Under the pieces are notes generated by a model. That model saw nothing but the letters and a program-made list of their open reading frames with translations, had not been told where the DNA came from and made no database searches. From an uncultured Clostridia bacterium (GTDB lineage: Bacteria > Bacillota > Clostridia > UBA1381), in the NCBI GenBank assembly GCA_947631235.1, contig CANRKO010000004.1:107161-171160 (forward strand): a stretch of DNA of 64,000 nucleotides, read 5' to 3'. Every line of letters starts with the position of its first letter. The first letter of the stretch is position 1. The position numbers and the translations under genes were made by a program. This document shows, in pieces, positions 7,266 to 14,817 of the stretch.

Positions 7266-8147
7266 CTACGCTCTGGGGTGGGCCTTTAAATACACGTCCT
7301 TTATTCTGCTGTTCACGACGCGGGAGTAAAGCTGCGTCGAGGAAATGTCGGCGTGACCCATCATCTCCTGAATTGAACGCAAGTCTGCTCCGTTTTCGAG
7401 CAGGTGCGCCGCGAACGAGTGGCGCAGCGTGTGGGGCGTGATCTCGGCCTGTATGCCCGCCTCGGTTCTGTAATGCTTTATAAGTTTCCAAAAGCCCTGA
7501 CGCGACAAACGCTGTCCGCTCATATTGACGAACAGAGCCGCCTCGTTTTCATTGCGGATCATATACGGTCTCGCGTCGGACAAATACTTTTCGAGCGCGC
7601 TGTGCGCCGCCGCGCCCATGGGAATAATTCGTTCCTTCTTTCCCCCTCGGCAGCGGATAAAACTCATCGTCATATTGACGTCCGATATGTTGAGGTTTAT
7701 AAGTTCGCTCACGCGTATGCCCGTGGCGTACAAAAGTTCGAGCATAGCCTTATCTCTCATGCCCTTATTGTCAACGTCCGAGGGCTGATCCAAAAGCCAC
7801 TCGACTTCCGCGCCCGTGAGTATCTGCGGCATCTTTTTTTCAACGTGAGGCGCCTCCAGATTTGCGGTCGGGTTTGACGATACAAGACCGCGCCGCTGCA
7901 GGTACACATAAAACGAGCGCAGCGATGCAAGCGTTCTCGATACCGTCGCGCTCGCCTTGCCGTTTTTCTGCAGGTAAAGCAAATATGACAGCACGGTTGT
8001 CTTTGCCGCCGCCTCCGCTTGTATTCCGTTTTCGTCGAGATAGGCGATGTACTGTGTGACGTCGCGTTTGTACGATTCCACCGTGTTTGCGGACTTGTTT
8101 CCCGTCTCCGTCATAAAGTTCGCGTAATCCTCAATGTACCTGTTCAT
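7266..8147 (-). CDS. xerD: Tyrosine recombinase XerD/XerC type
   Basis: This 293-residue site-specific recombinase most likely resolves chromosome dimers at dif. The N-terminal SAM-like core-binding domain covers about residues 1-90 and the catalytic domain about 105-293. The catalytic set is complete: R145 in ATGIRVSEL, a Lys in the beta hairpin near 170-171, H239-x-x-R242 in PHTLRHSFAAHL, H265 in MMGHADIS and the nucleophile Y274. The length matches XerC/XerD rather than phage integrases. GGGAGG precedes the ATG at 8147 and a promoter lies at 8219-8247. Position next to spoIIM mirrors the Bacillus spoIIM-fur-xerD order (fur is missing here), which supports XerD over a mobile-element integrase. 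XerC cannot be excluded from sequence alone. Confidence 0.87.
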   Translation of the reverse strand: MNRYIEDYANFMTETGNKSANTVESYKRDVTQYIAYLDENGIQAEAAAKTTVLSYLLYLQKNGKASATVSRTLASLRSFYVYLQRRGLVSSNPTANLEAPHVEKKMPQILTGAEVEWLLDQPSDVDNKGMRDKAMLELLYATGIRVSELINLNISDVNMTMSFIRCRGGKKERIIPMGAAAHSALEKYLSDARPYMIRNENEAALFVNMSGQRLSRQGFWKLIKHYRTEAGIQAEITPHTLRHSFAAHLLENGADLRSIQEMMGHADISSTQLYSRVVNSRIKDVYLKAHPRA

Positions 8148-8218
8148 CTTGTGTGCCTCCCGCTTACCGTTTCGTTACTTATATTTCAGTAGTATTACAT
8201 TTTTATTTCAGCAGTGTT

Positions 8219-8247
8219 ATTGTACCACCATTTTTTTCATTTGTAAA
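8219..8247 (-). promoter_or_regulatory. Promoter of xerD
   Basis: On the minus strand TTTACA (8242-8247) and TACAAT (8219-8224) are 17 bases apart, about 70 bases before the xerD start. Confidence 0.65.
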
Positions 8248-8306
8248 GCCCTATTTTCCCTTAGAATGTCCTCCGAAGGGGTATTTTATTCTATTTTTTT
8301 CCATTT

Positions 8307-8897
8307 TTATGATATTTTTGGAAGTACCCAATTCATAAATGTTGTGGTCAAAAACCCGTCCGAAAATGATGCGGCACTAAATATGGCAATCATAAAAATT
8401 CCGAAAAAAATGTAAGAAAAAATAAAATTTTTTTGGAATTTATTTTCGCAGCGCGAAAAAATGACGCTCACAGCCGACAATATCAGAGCCGCCGGCACGG
8501 TTATGAGCATCGACGGCGACGACGCCAGCATTGCCGCTATCCCCTTCGCGCCGTATGCGCGGATAAACGACGCGGCTGTAAAGCCGGTTATAAAGCCCTT
8601 TCTTATTATAACGGCTCCCGTGACGAGAAATCCGAAACGGAAGAAACCCATTGCAAAGATTATCGCGAATGTTATCAAATTGGACACAAACGAGCTTTTA
8701 AAGACAACCGCGCCGCTTTCATGCACCGCGTCGGGCGAAAACACACTTTTCAAATACTCCGTGACGTTCGCGCCCACGCTGTCCCAGCCCTTTATCAGAC
8801 AGGCGCAGCCCGCCGTCACCCCCAGCGCGAGCATAAAAAACAACGCGGCGTACACGCCCGTTCTCGCGCCTCTTTCACCGTTACTGCTCATCTTCAT
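8307..8897 (-). CDS. spoIIM: Stage II sporulation protein M
   Basis: This 196-residue integral membrane protein has about five hydrophobic segments (near residues 15-35, 68-90, 100-120, 125-145 and 165-190). Length, helix pattern and the FGFLVTGAVIIRKGFITGFTAASF region match SpoIIM of the SpoIIDMP peptidoglycan-degrading machine, which drives engulfment of the forespore by the mother cell. SpoIIM is the membrane scaffold that recruits SpoIIP and SpoIID. The start is the ATG at 8897, preceded by AGGAGG; a second ATG two codons on is possible. Its position beside xerD and near dacF reproduces a conserved sporulation neighbourhood. Transcription is probably mother-cell specific (sigma-E in Bacillus), but I cannot define that promoter here. 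Confidence 0.82.
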   Translation of the reverse strand: MKMSSNGERGARTGVYAALFFMLALGVTAGCACLIKGWDSVGANVTEYLKSVFSPDAVHESGAVVFKSSFVSNLITFAIIFAMGFFRFGFLVTGAVIIRKGFITGFTAASFIRAYGAKGIAAMLASSPSMLITVPAALILSAVSVIFSRCENKFQKNFIFSYIFFGIFMIAIFSAASFSDGFLTTTFMNWVLPKIS

Positions 8898-8967
8898 TGT
8901 CCCGCCCCCCTCCTTCTATCCTATTCGCAAAATTTCTCGATATGTCACAGATTTATTTTAAAAACGG

Positions 8968-8996
8968 TTGAAATATGCCGCGATTTGTGATATAAT
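8968..8996 (+). promoter_or_regulatory. Promoter of the toroid-domain protein gene
   Basis: TTGAAA (8968-8973) and TATAAT (8991-8996) with a 17-base spacer lie about 35 bases before the ATG at 9030, which has an AAAGGGG ribosome-binding site. Confidence 0.75.
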
Positions 8997-9029
8997 ATTT
9001 ATGTATGTTTAACCAAAGGGGATTACAAT

Positions 9030-10604
9030 ATGAAGAAAAAGATTGCGGCGATTGTGTGCGCGGCGGCAATGTTAATTCCGTCCGTGTGTATATGCGCCGA
9101 CTACGACGAGAATAATTTAATAAAAACGATAAACGACGCAGCCGCGTGGAAAGACGAATACGACAGTCCTTTCTACAGCATAGGCACGGCAAGCTCCAAT
9201 TTGTATATCACCACTCTCCGCCGTCTCGGCAAAAGCTGTGATTACGAGTCGTATTTAAGCGGTCTCGACGGCGTTGCTGCGGGCTACGGCGCGGAGCACA
9301 ACGCGGCGGATATGCAGAAAACCGTTCTCGCAGTCATATCGTCTTACGGCGACGCGCAAAATGTCGGCGGCAGAGATTTGGTTGCCGACAGCACATATAT
9401 GAGAGACGCGACCGCACCGCTTTCAAAGGACGGCTGCGACGCGTATTCGTGGGCGCTTATCGCTCTGGAGGCGGGCGGATACGAAATTCCCGATGGTGCG
9501 AGCGTAAGCAAAGACGAGATTATAGCGTCGCTGCTCTCGTACCAGAACGGCGACGGAAGTTTCGGCGGCGTACTGTCCACGGCTGCGGCGGTGACGGCTC
9601 TCGCTCCGTATGTGCATACAAGCGGCGCATATACAATAACGCAAAAGCAGACGGGCTGGACTATAGACGTGTCTCCCGAAGATGCGGTCGAGAGCGCTCT
9701 CGCGTATCTTTCCGAGGCGCAGATGAAGGATGGCGACTGGGGTAACCTCAACGCTACAGCCATGACGATTATCGCGCTCGACTCGGTAGGCGTCGATTGT
9801 GAGACAAGCCCTTACTTTTCCGCGAGAGACGGTAACGCTCTCGACGGACTTATGTCATATAAAAATAAAGACGGCGGATTTTCGTACGACGAGATGAAGT
9901 CGGACGGAGAATCCACGTCATATGCGCTTTGCGCGCTTGCGAGCCACCTCGGCTTTAAACAGGGCCGCGCGGCATTTTTCAGGCTCGACGCGGGAGATAC
10001 GATTTCTCTCGCCGTTCCCACGCCTTCCCCCGCCCCGTCGCAAAGCCAAACAAATTCAGGCACGGCAACAACGCGTCCTGCGGCTACGCCGCGTCCGACG
10101 GCAACGGTGCGTCCCGCGTCAACGCCGCGTGTTGTGACCCCGCGTCCGGCTGCCACGCCGAAAAACACGATGCGTCCGACAAAGACGGCTGCGCCCGCGC
10201 CTTCAATATCGCCTTCCGCACGCCCGTCGGCTCTGCCGACCCCACGTCCTACGAGGCGGCCCGCGCTTGTCGGTCCGGTGGAAATGCCCGGTCCAATGCC
10301 GACGGAAAGCCCCGAACCCAATCTCAAAGGCGGCGGTACTGCGTCACACAAAACCGGAAACGGCAAGACTGCGGCTATCGTTTTAAGCGTAATCGCGCTC
10401 TTGCTTATAGCGGCGTTCGTAACGCTTACGACGCTTAAACATAGAGGTAAGCTTAAGAGTAATTCGTTCCTCGGCAAACTCATGGGAGTTGCTCCCGAGC
10501 CGCCAAAAACGGCAGCCAGAGCGCACCGACGAACGGAAGAACACCGAAAATTCGAAAAACGCGAACGGTACAAGGAACGCCTGAAATACAATAAACGAAG
10601 ATAA
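9030..10604 (+). CDS. Secreted, membrane-anchored prenyltransferase/squalene-cyclase-fold (alpha/alpha toroid) protein
   Basis: This 524-residue protein has a signal peptide (residues 1-22) and a globular region to about 325 built of helical repeats with the motifs QNGDGSFGG, QMKDGDWGN and KNKDGGFSY. That G-D-G-x-[FW] pattern is the hallmark of the prenyltransferase/squalene-oxidase repeat that folds into an alpha/alpha toroid. A Pro/Thr/Ala-rich stalk of about 90 residues follows, then one membrane helix (about 450-470) and a basic cytoplasmic tail rich in Lys and Arg. The acidic catalytic motifs of terpene cyclases are not obvious, so an enzymatic role is doubtful. Related extracellular toroids often bind ligands or proteins. 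The gene has its own promoter and terminator and no operon partners. Function unknown. Confidence 0.75.
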   Translation: MKKKIAAIVCAAAMLIPSVCICADYDENNLIKTINDAAAWKDEYDSPFYSIGTASSNLYITTLRRLGKSCDYESYLSGLDGVAAGYGAEHNAADMQKTVLAVISSYGDAQNVGGRDLVADSTYMRDATAPLSKDGCDAYSWALIALEAGGYEIPDGASVSKDEIIASLLSYQNGDGSFGGVLSTAAAVTALAPYVHTSGAYTITQKQTGWTIDVSPEDAVESALAYLSEAQMKDGDWGNLNATAMTIIALDSVGVDCETSPYFSARDGNALDGLMSYKNKDGGFSYDEMKSDGESTSYALCALASHLGFKQGRAAFFRLDAGDTISLAVPTPSPAPSQSQTNSGTATTRPAATPRPTATVRPASTPRVVTPRPAATPKNTMRPTKTAAPAPSISPSARPSALPTPRPTRRPALVGPVEMPGPMPTESPEPNLKGGGTASHKTGNGKTAAIVLSVIALLLIAAFVTLTTLKHRGKLKSNSFLGKLMGVAPEPPKTAARAHRRTEEHRKFEKRERYKERLKYNKRR

Positions 10605-10610
10605 TAAAAA

Positions 10611-10631
10611 GCCCGCGTGCGCGGGCTTTTT
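10611..10631. terminator. Terminator between convergent genes
   Basis: GCCCGC (10611-10616) pairs with GCGGGC (10621-10626), flanked by A5 and T5. It lies between the stops at 10604 (plus) and 10648 (minus) and can serve both strands. Confidence 0.85.
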
Positions 10632-10647
10632 ATTATCTTCATATTCC

Positions 10648-12282
10648 TTACTTAAAATTTTTCTTCAGCATTTTCTTTATGCTCGCAAGCGAGAGTTTCG
10701 GCGCGGTATAAACTCTGCGGCGGTTTGACGCAAGCCTGTACGCGGCTGTTTTTGCGGTCGTCACGGTAAATTCCTCGGTGAATACCGAGCCGTCGCCGTC
10801 GGCGAAGTCGCCCGATACGGCAAGATTTGTCACGCCCGTGGGTATAATTTCAAGTTTCGACTGAACGGGTGCGAGGTATGCTCCGTCGTACCGTCTGTGG
10901 CACGGGATTACGTTCACTACCGTTTCGCGTATATCGTCCCACGCCTCGTCGAGATTGAGGCACGACACAAGCTCGTAGAGAATTTCCGCGCCGGAGCAGT
11001 TCGTCATCGGCTTGCCGCTCTTTTCGCCCTCCACGTCGTATCTGCTCGCCGTTCCCCATATTACAGCCGTTTCCTCGTCCATATCCTTGAAGTGCGATGC
11101 GGGTACGGCGCAAATCGTCATTTTCCACGCAGAGTTGTCGAGCACTATAACGCCGTCCGAACCGAGTGCGCCGCACGTTACGCGGTCGATAAGTTCGGGC
11201 AGCATATGATTTTTGAGCGTTATTGTAAACTCCTCCGCCATGGTGTCGTCGCTTTCGTCGAACAGAGCCGACGGATTTTTGAACGCGCTGTGTTTCTCCG
11301 CTATCTTCTCCCAAAGAAGGTACGGCTCGCCGAAACAGCGCGGCGCACTCTCGTCAAAGCTGCCGAACGTTTCGCACTCAGCCATTTCGTCGGTCGGGAG
11401 TATGCAGACGTCGCCGTCGTTCAGATAAACAATTCGTCTCACGCCGTTATCGGTGTAGTGAATTGCCTCGACCGCGCCGCTTTCAAAATCAATGTCTGTC
11501 GCGTACGCTCCCTCGCACACGTCTATACCCATCGAAATAATATGCGCTTTAAGCGGCTCGGTTATTTCCTCATGCCTGTCAAAATCAAACGGCATCGTAC
11601 CCGACAGCGCGTCGTCCATATGCGCGACGGCGTTTACAAACTCGTAAGCCGACGAACCCTCGTTGAACCCGTAGGATGCGCGAACGAGTTTCCAAAAGCT
11701 CGTGTCGAAGAAATCGTCGTCGAACACGGTTCTCAGCGGCAGCGATACAAGATTTTCCTTTCTGCCGCGCATAAGTTCGATTATATCGCGTCTGTACTCC
11801 TTTGACAGACGGATTTTCGTTATATCCGTAACGTCGCCGCTTTCGTCGATAAACGTTATACCGCGCATTGCGGGGCGGGTGTTGTATATATTAAGAATTT
11901 CGTCGCATACCGTGAGGTCGGGAATTTCGAGCGACTGCACGTCCTTTATAACGTCGAACAGATTTTTGCTGTTTTTGTCGTCTATGATTTTTCCTCTGCG
12001 GCAGATATAGCCGTCCTCGGCGTTTCCACGCTCATATTTTCTGTCGGTGAGGACATGGATATTTTCGGGCTTAACGCCGCAGTCACGCGCCAAATACAGC
12101 GCCGCCGCGTACGCGCTCATACCGCCGCCCAGAATGTAGGCGTTGGCGTTTTTGAGTTTTTCAATTTTCGCCGCGTCCTCGCGTCTGTTTTTATTGTAGC
12201 GGTACACCAAATAAGCCGCGCCCGCAGCCGCAGCCACCACCGCGCCGACCGCCATTATCTTTTTTAAATCGCTCTTTTTCAC
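10648..12282 (-). CDS. Oleate hydratase (MCRA)-family flavoprotein, divergent and membrane-anchored
   Basis: About 544 residues. An N-terminal helix (about residues 8-25) anchors the protein. Then comes an FAD-binding segment with GGGMSAYAAALYLARD, followed by landmarks of the oleate hydratase / 67-kDa myosin-cross-reactive antigen family: a DGY...RRG loop, a SLEIPDL segment, an SFWKLVRASYGF helix and a C-terminal VSGDFADGDGSVFTEEFTV motif. True hydratases add water to the cis-9 double bond of unsaturated fatty acids. In those enzymes the loop after DGY reads RGGREM and carries the catalytic Glu; here the same place reads RRGKII, so that Glu appears absent. The family also lacks the membrane anchor. 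The start chosen is GTG at 12282, nine bases after GGGGG; TTG codons upstream are less likely. Monocistronic. Hydratase activity is uncertain. Confidence 0.72.
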   Translation of the reverse strand: MKKSDLKKIMAVGAVVAAAAGAAYLVYRYNKNRREDAAKIEKLKNANAYILGGGMSAYAAALYLARDCGVKPENIHVLTDRKYERGNAEDGYICRRGKIIDDKNSKNLFDVIKDVQSLEIPDLTVCDEILNIYNTRPAMRGITFIDESGDVTDITKIRLSKEYRRDIIELMRGRKENLVSLPLRTVFDDDFFDTSFWKLVRASYGFNEGSSAYEFVNAVAHMDDALSGTMPFDFDRHEEITEPLKAHIISMGIDVCEGAYATDIDFESGAVEAIHYTDNGVRRIVYLNDGDVCILPTDEMAECETFGSFDESAPRCFGEPYLLWEKIAEKHSAFKNPSALFDESDDTMAEEFTITLKNHMLPELIDRVTCGALGSDGVIVLDNSAWKMTICAVPASHFKDMDEETAVIWGTASRYDVEGEKSGKPMTNCSGAEILYELVSCLNLDEAWDDIRETVVNVIPCHRRYDGAYLAPVQSKLEIIPTGVTNLAVSGDFADGDGSVFTEEFTVTTAKTAAYRLASNRRRVYTAPKLSLASIKKMLKKNFK

Positions 12283-12415
12283 TCGGCTCAACCCCCGAAC
12301 TGTATAATTCAATGTTATTATGTCTATTCTACCACAAAAAATTTATTTTGTACAGTTATTTTTTTCGATTTACAGATAATTTTAACAAAAATTTAAAGAA
12401 TTTTATGTAATCTTA

Positions 12416-12444
12416 TTTACACATTGCTGTAATTTTGTTATAAT
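12416..12444 (+). promoter_or_regulatory. Promoter of the arabinanase operon
   Basis: TTTACA (12416-12421) and TATAAT (12439-12444) are spaced by 17 bases. The ATG follows at 12478 with GGAGG seven bases before it. Confidence 0.78.
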
Positions 12445-12477
12445 ATATATTATTATTTTTTTATGGAGGATTATTTT

Positions 12478-14793
12478 ATGATAAAAAAGACAGCCGCACT
12501 TACGGCGGCTATATGTATTGTCTGCGGTACGCTTTGTCCTGCCGTATCCGCCGCCAAATACGAGGGCGCGGCAACGTACAGCGTCACCTTTGACGAGGGC
12601 GGCGGAGCGTACGAGCTTATGGACGGCGCGTCGCTCGCGGACGGCGCGGACGGCAAGGCGGTAAAGCTTGACGGTACGAAAAATCAGTACGTCAGGCTTG
12701 CCGACGATATTACGGAAGGTCTTACGGGCGACTACTCTATCTCGGTAGACGTGTACCCCGAAAACGAAGCGTCGTTCGCGCGTGTGTTCGACCTCGCGAG
12801 CGACCAGAATAATTTTATGTACTTTACCACCTGGGGCGGCGGCGTGCCAAAGTTCCGCTACAAGGGCGACGATTTGTATTCGGACGGCGTTTTCTTCAAG
12901 CTGAATGAGTGGAACCACGCTGTTATCACACGCAAGAGCGGCGAGGCACGGCTGTACATAAACGGTGAAATCGCGGCAACTTCAACGTCGTTCGTAAACG
13001 ATTTGGGGCTTTTGGGTAAAACGGGACAAAACTATCTCGGCAAGTCGCAGCAGCCGCAGGACGTGTATTTCACGGGTATGATCGACAACTTCGAGATACG
13101 CGATTACGCGCTCACCGAAAAGGAAGTAAAGCTTGCGTCAAACGCCGACACGGTCGAGGTTAAGGCGGGCTTTGATTACACGGCTGACGGGAACGTCACA
13201 TCGTACGCCGAGGTCAAAAATTACAAAAATAAGCCCGTTCGCTGCTCGCTCGTGAGCGCGGTTTACGATAAGGACGGCAGTCTTGTTTCGGTAAAAACGA
13301 CAAAGAGCGTCACGCTCGCGCCCGGTGAAACGGCTGACAGTATGGCGAACACGATTGAGATAAACGACGACGCGCACACGGTCTCCGCGTATCTGTACAC
13401 CGACGCGAGCGGTATCGGGCGCGTCGCGTCGGAGGTAATTATGAAGGGCAGATACAGCATTGAACCGCTCCCCGTTGACACGCTCGACAACACCGTCGGC
13501 GTGCATGACCCGAGTATTTTCAAAGACCCGAAAAGCGGTACGTATTACGTGTATTCCACGGGCATGATTGACATTTTCAAATCCGACGACCTGAAAACGT
13601 GGACAAAAACGATGAACACGCTCCCCGAAGTGCCGCAGTGCGTATACGATGCGTACAGGCACGACGACAAATCGCAGTATTCCAACATCTGGGCGCCCGA
13701 TATGTACTACGACGAGAACGACACGGCTACCCCCTACCACCTCACCTGCTCGTACTCGGACGCGTTCGGTCAGAACAATTCGGCGATAATTCTGTTTAAA
13801 TCCGCGTCGCCGGAAGGCCCGTGGGAGAACGGACAAATCATATTCCAAAGCAAGAGCGACGACAAGGAACTCGGCAGGGTAAACGCGATCGACTCAAATA
13901 TCTGCGCCGACCGTGAAACGGGTCAAAAGTATATGGTTTACGGCTCGTTCTGGGAGGGCATACATATTAAGGAATTAAACGACGACGGCACGGTCAAGAA
14001 TCCGTCAACCGTCGGAACGCGCATTATGAGCCGTTTCCGCGGCATAGGAGGCCCCGAGGGCGCGTACGTTGTCTATAACGAGGACACCGGCTATTATTAC
14101 CTTTTCACGTCCTACGACAGTCTGTCCGACACATACCAGATACGCGTGGCGCGTTCAAAGAGCATAACAGGCCCCTACGTTGACGAGAACGGAAACAGCG
14201 TTGACCGCTACGACGACCCCGAAAGCGAGGCGAACAACACCTACGGCTACAAGCTTATCGGCTCGTATCAGTTCCCGATGGGTACGACGTACTACGGCCC
14301 CGGTCACAACAGCGTGCTGCACGACGGCGGCGACTGGTATCTCGTCCACCACATCCGCACCGTAAAGGGCGGCTACGCGACGCTCAACGTCCGCCCGATG
14401 TACTGGAACGCCGACGGCTGGCCCGTTGTAACGCCCGAACGGTATCAGGATGCTGACAGCGGCGACGGTGAAAAGTTAAACGCCGACAATATCGCGGGTC
14501 AGTGGGATTACATTTCAATCGGCGACAACACAAACGCCATGCTCACATCGAAAAAACTCGTGCTGAACGCCGACAAAACGCTGACGCTCGGCGATGCGTC
14601 GGGAACGTGGGACTATGCCGAGGGCGATACGGACGTTATAACGCTTAATATCGGCGATGAGGTCGTGACGGCGTTCGTAAGTCTCGCCTGTGACAGCGAC
14701 ACGGGAGCGCAAACGATACAGTTCACCGGCACAAACCAAAACAACGTAACAAAATGGGGCAAGAAAGCGATAAGCTCCGTTGTATATAAGTAA
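12478..14793 (+). CDS. Secreted endo-1,5-alpha-L-arabinanase, LamG + GH43
   Basis: This 771-residue enzyme has a signal peptide (residues 1-26). A LamG/concanavalin-like carbohydrate-binding domain covers about 30-222. A beta-sandwich linker of about 100 residues is also found in its neighbours. A five-bladed GH43 catalytic domain runs from about 335 to 665, and the C-terminal small beta-barrel (about 670-771) is typical of extracellular arabinanases. The three acidic residues are visible: Asp in VHDPSIF (about 343), Asp in NAIDSNI (about 471) and Glu in GGPEGAY (about 525). A YYGPGHNS motif supports an arabinanase-type subfamily. It would cut alpha-1,5-arabinan side chains of pectin outside the cell. 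An in-frame ATG at 12463 overlaps the ribosome-binding site and is rejected. The next gene starts 24 bases on in the same operon. Confidence 0.9.
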   Translation: MIKKTAALTAAICIVCGTLCPAVSAAKYEGAATYSVTFDEGGGAYELMDGASLADGADGKAVKLDGTKNQYVRLADDITEGLTGDYSISVDVYPENEASFARVFDLASDQNNFMYFTTWGGGVPKFRYKGDDLYSDGVFFKLNEWNHAVITRKSGEARLYINGEIAATSTSFVNDLGLLGKTGQNYLGKSQQPQDVYFTGMIDNFEIRDYALTEKEVKLASNADTVEVKAGFDYTADGNVTSYAEVKNYKNKPVRCSLVSAVYDKDGSLVSVKTTKSVTLAPGETADSMANTIEINDDAHTVSAYLYTDASGIGRVASEVIMKGRYSIEPLPVDTLDNTVGVHDPSIFKDPKSGTYYVYSTGMIDIFKSDDLKTWTKTMNTLPEVPQCVYDAYRHDDKSQYSNIWAPDMYYDENDTATPYHLTCSYSDAFGQNNSAIILFKSASPEGPWENGQIIFQSKSDDKELGRVNAIDSNICADRETGQKYMVYGSFWEGIHIKELNDDGTVKNPSTVGTRIMSRFRGIGGPEGAYVVYNEDTGYYYLFTSYDSLSDTYQIRVARSKSITGPYVDENGNSVDRYDDPESEANNTYGYKLIGSYQFPMGTTYYGPGHNSVLHDGGDWYLVHHIRTVKGGYATLNVRPMYWNADGWPVVTPERYQDADSGDGEKLNADNIAGQWDYISIGDNTNAMLTSKKLVLNADKTLTLGDASGTWDYAEGDTDVITLNIGDEVVTAFVSLACDSDTGAQTIQFTGTNQNNVTKWGKKAISSVVYK

Positions 14794-14817
14794 ATTTCAA
14801 ATAAAGGAGAGAGTGAA

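Noticed and set aside
7266..8147. Integrase marking the XRE / zinc-ribbon pair as a mobile element
   Set aside because: Length, catalytic set and the spoIIM neighbour fit housekeeping XerD, and no attachment repeats flank the pair.
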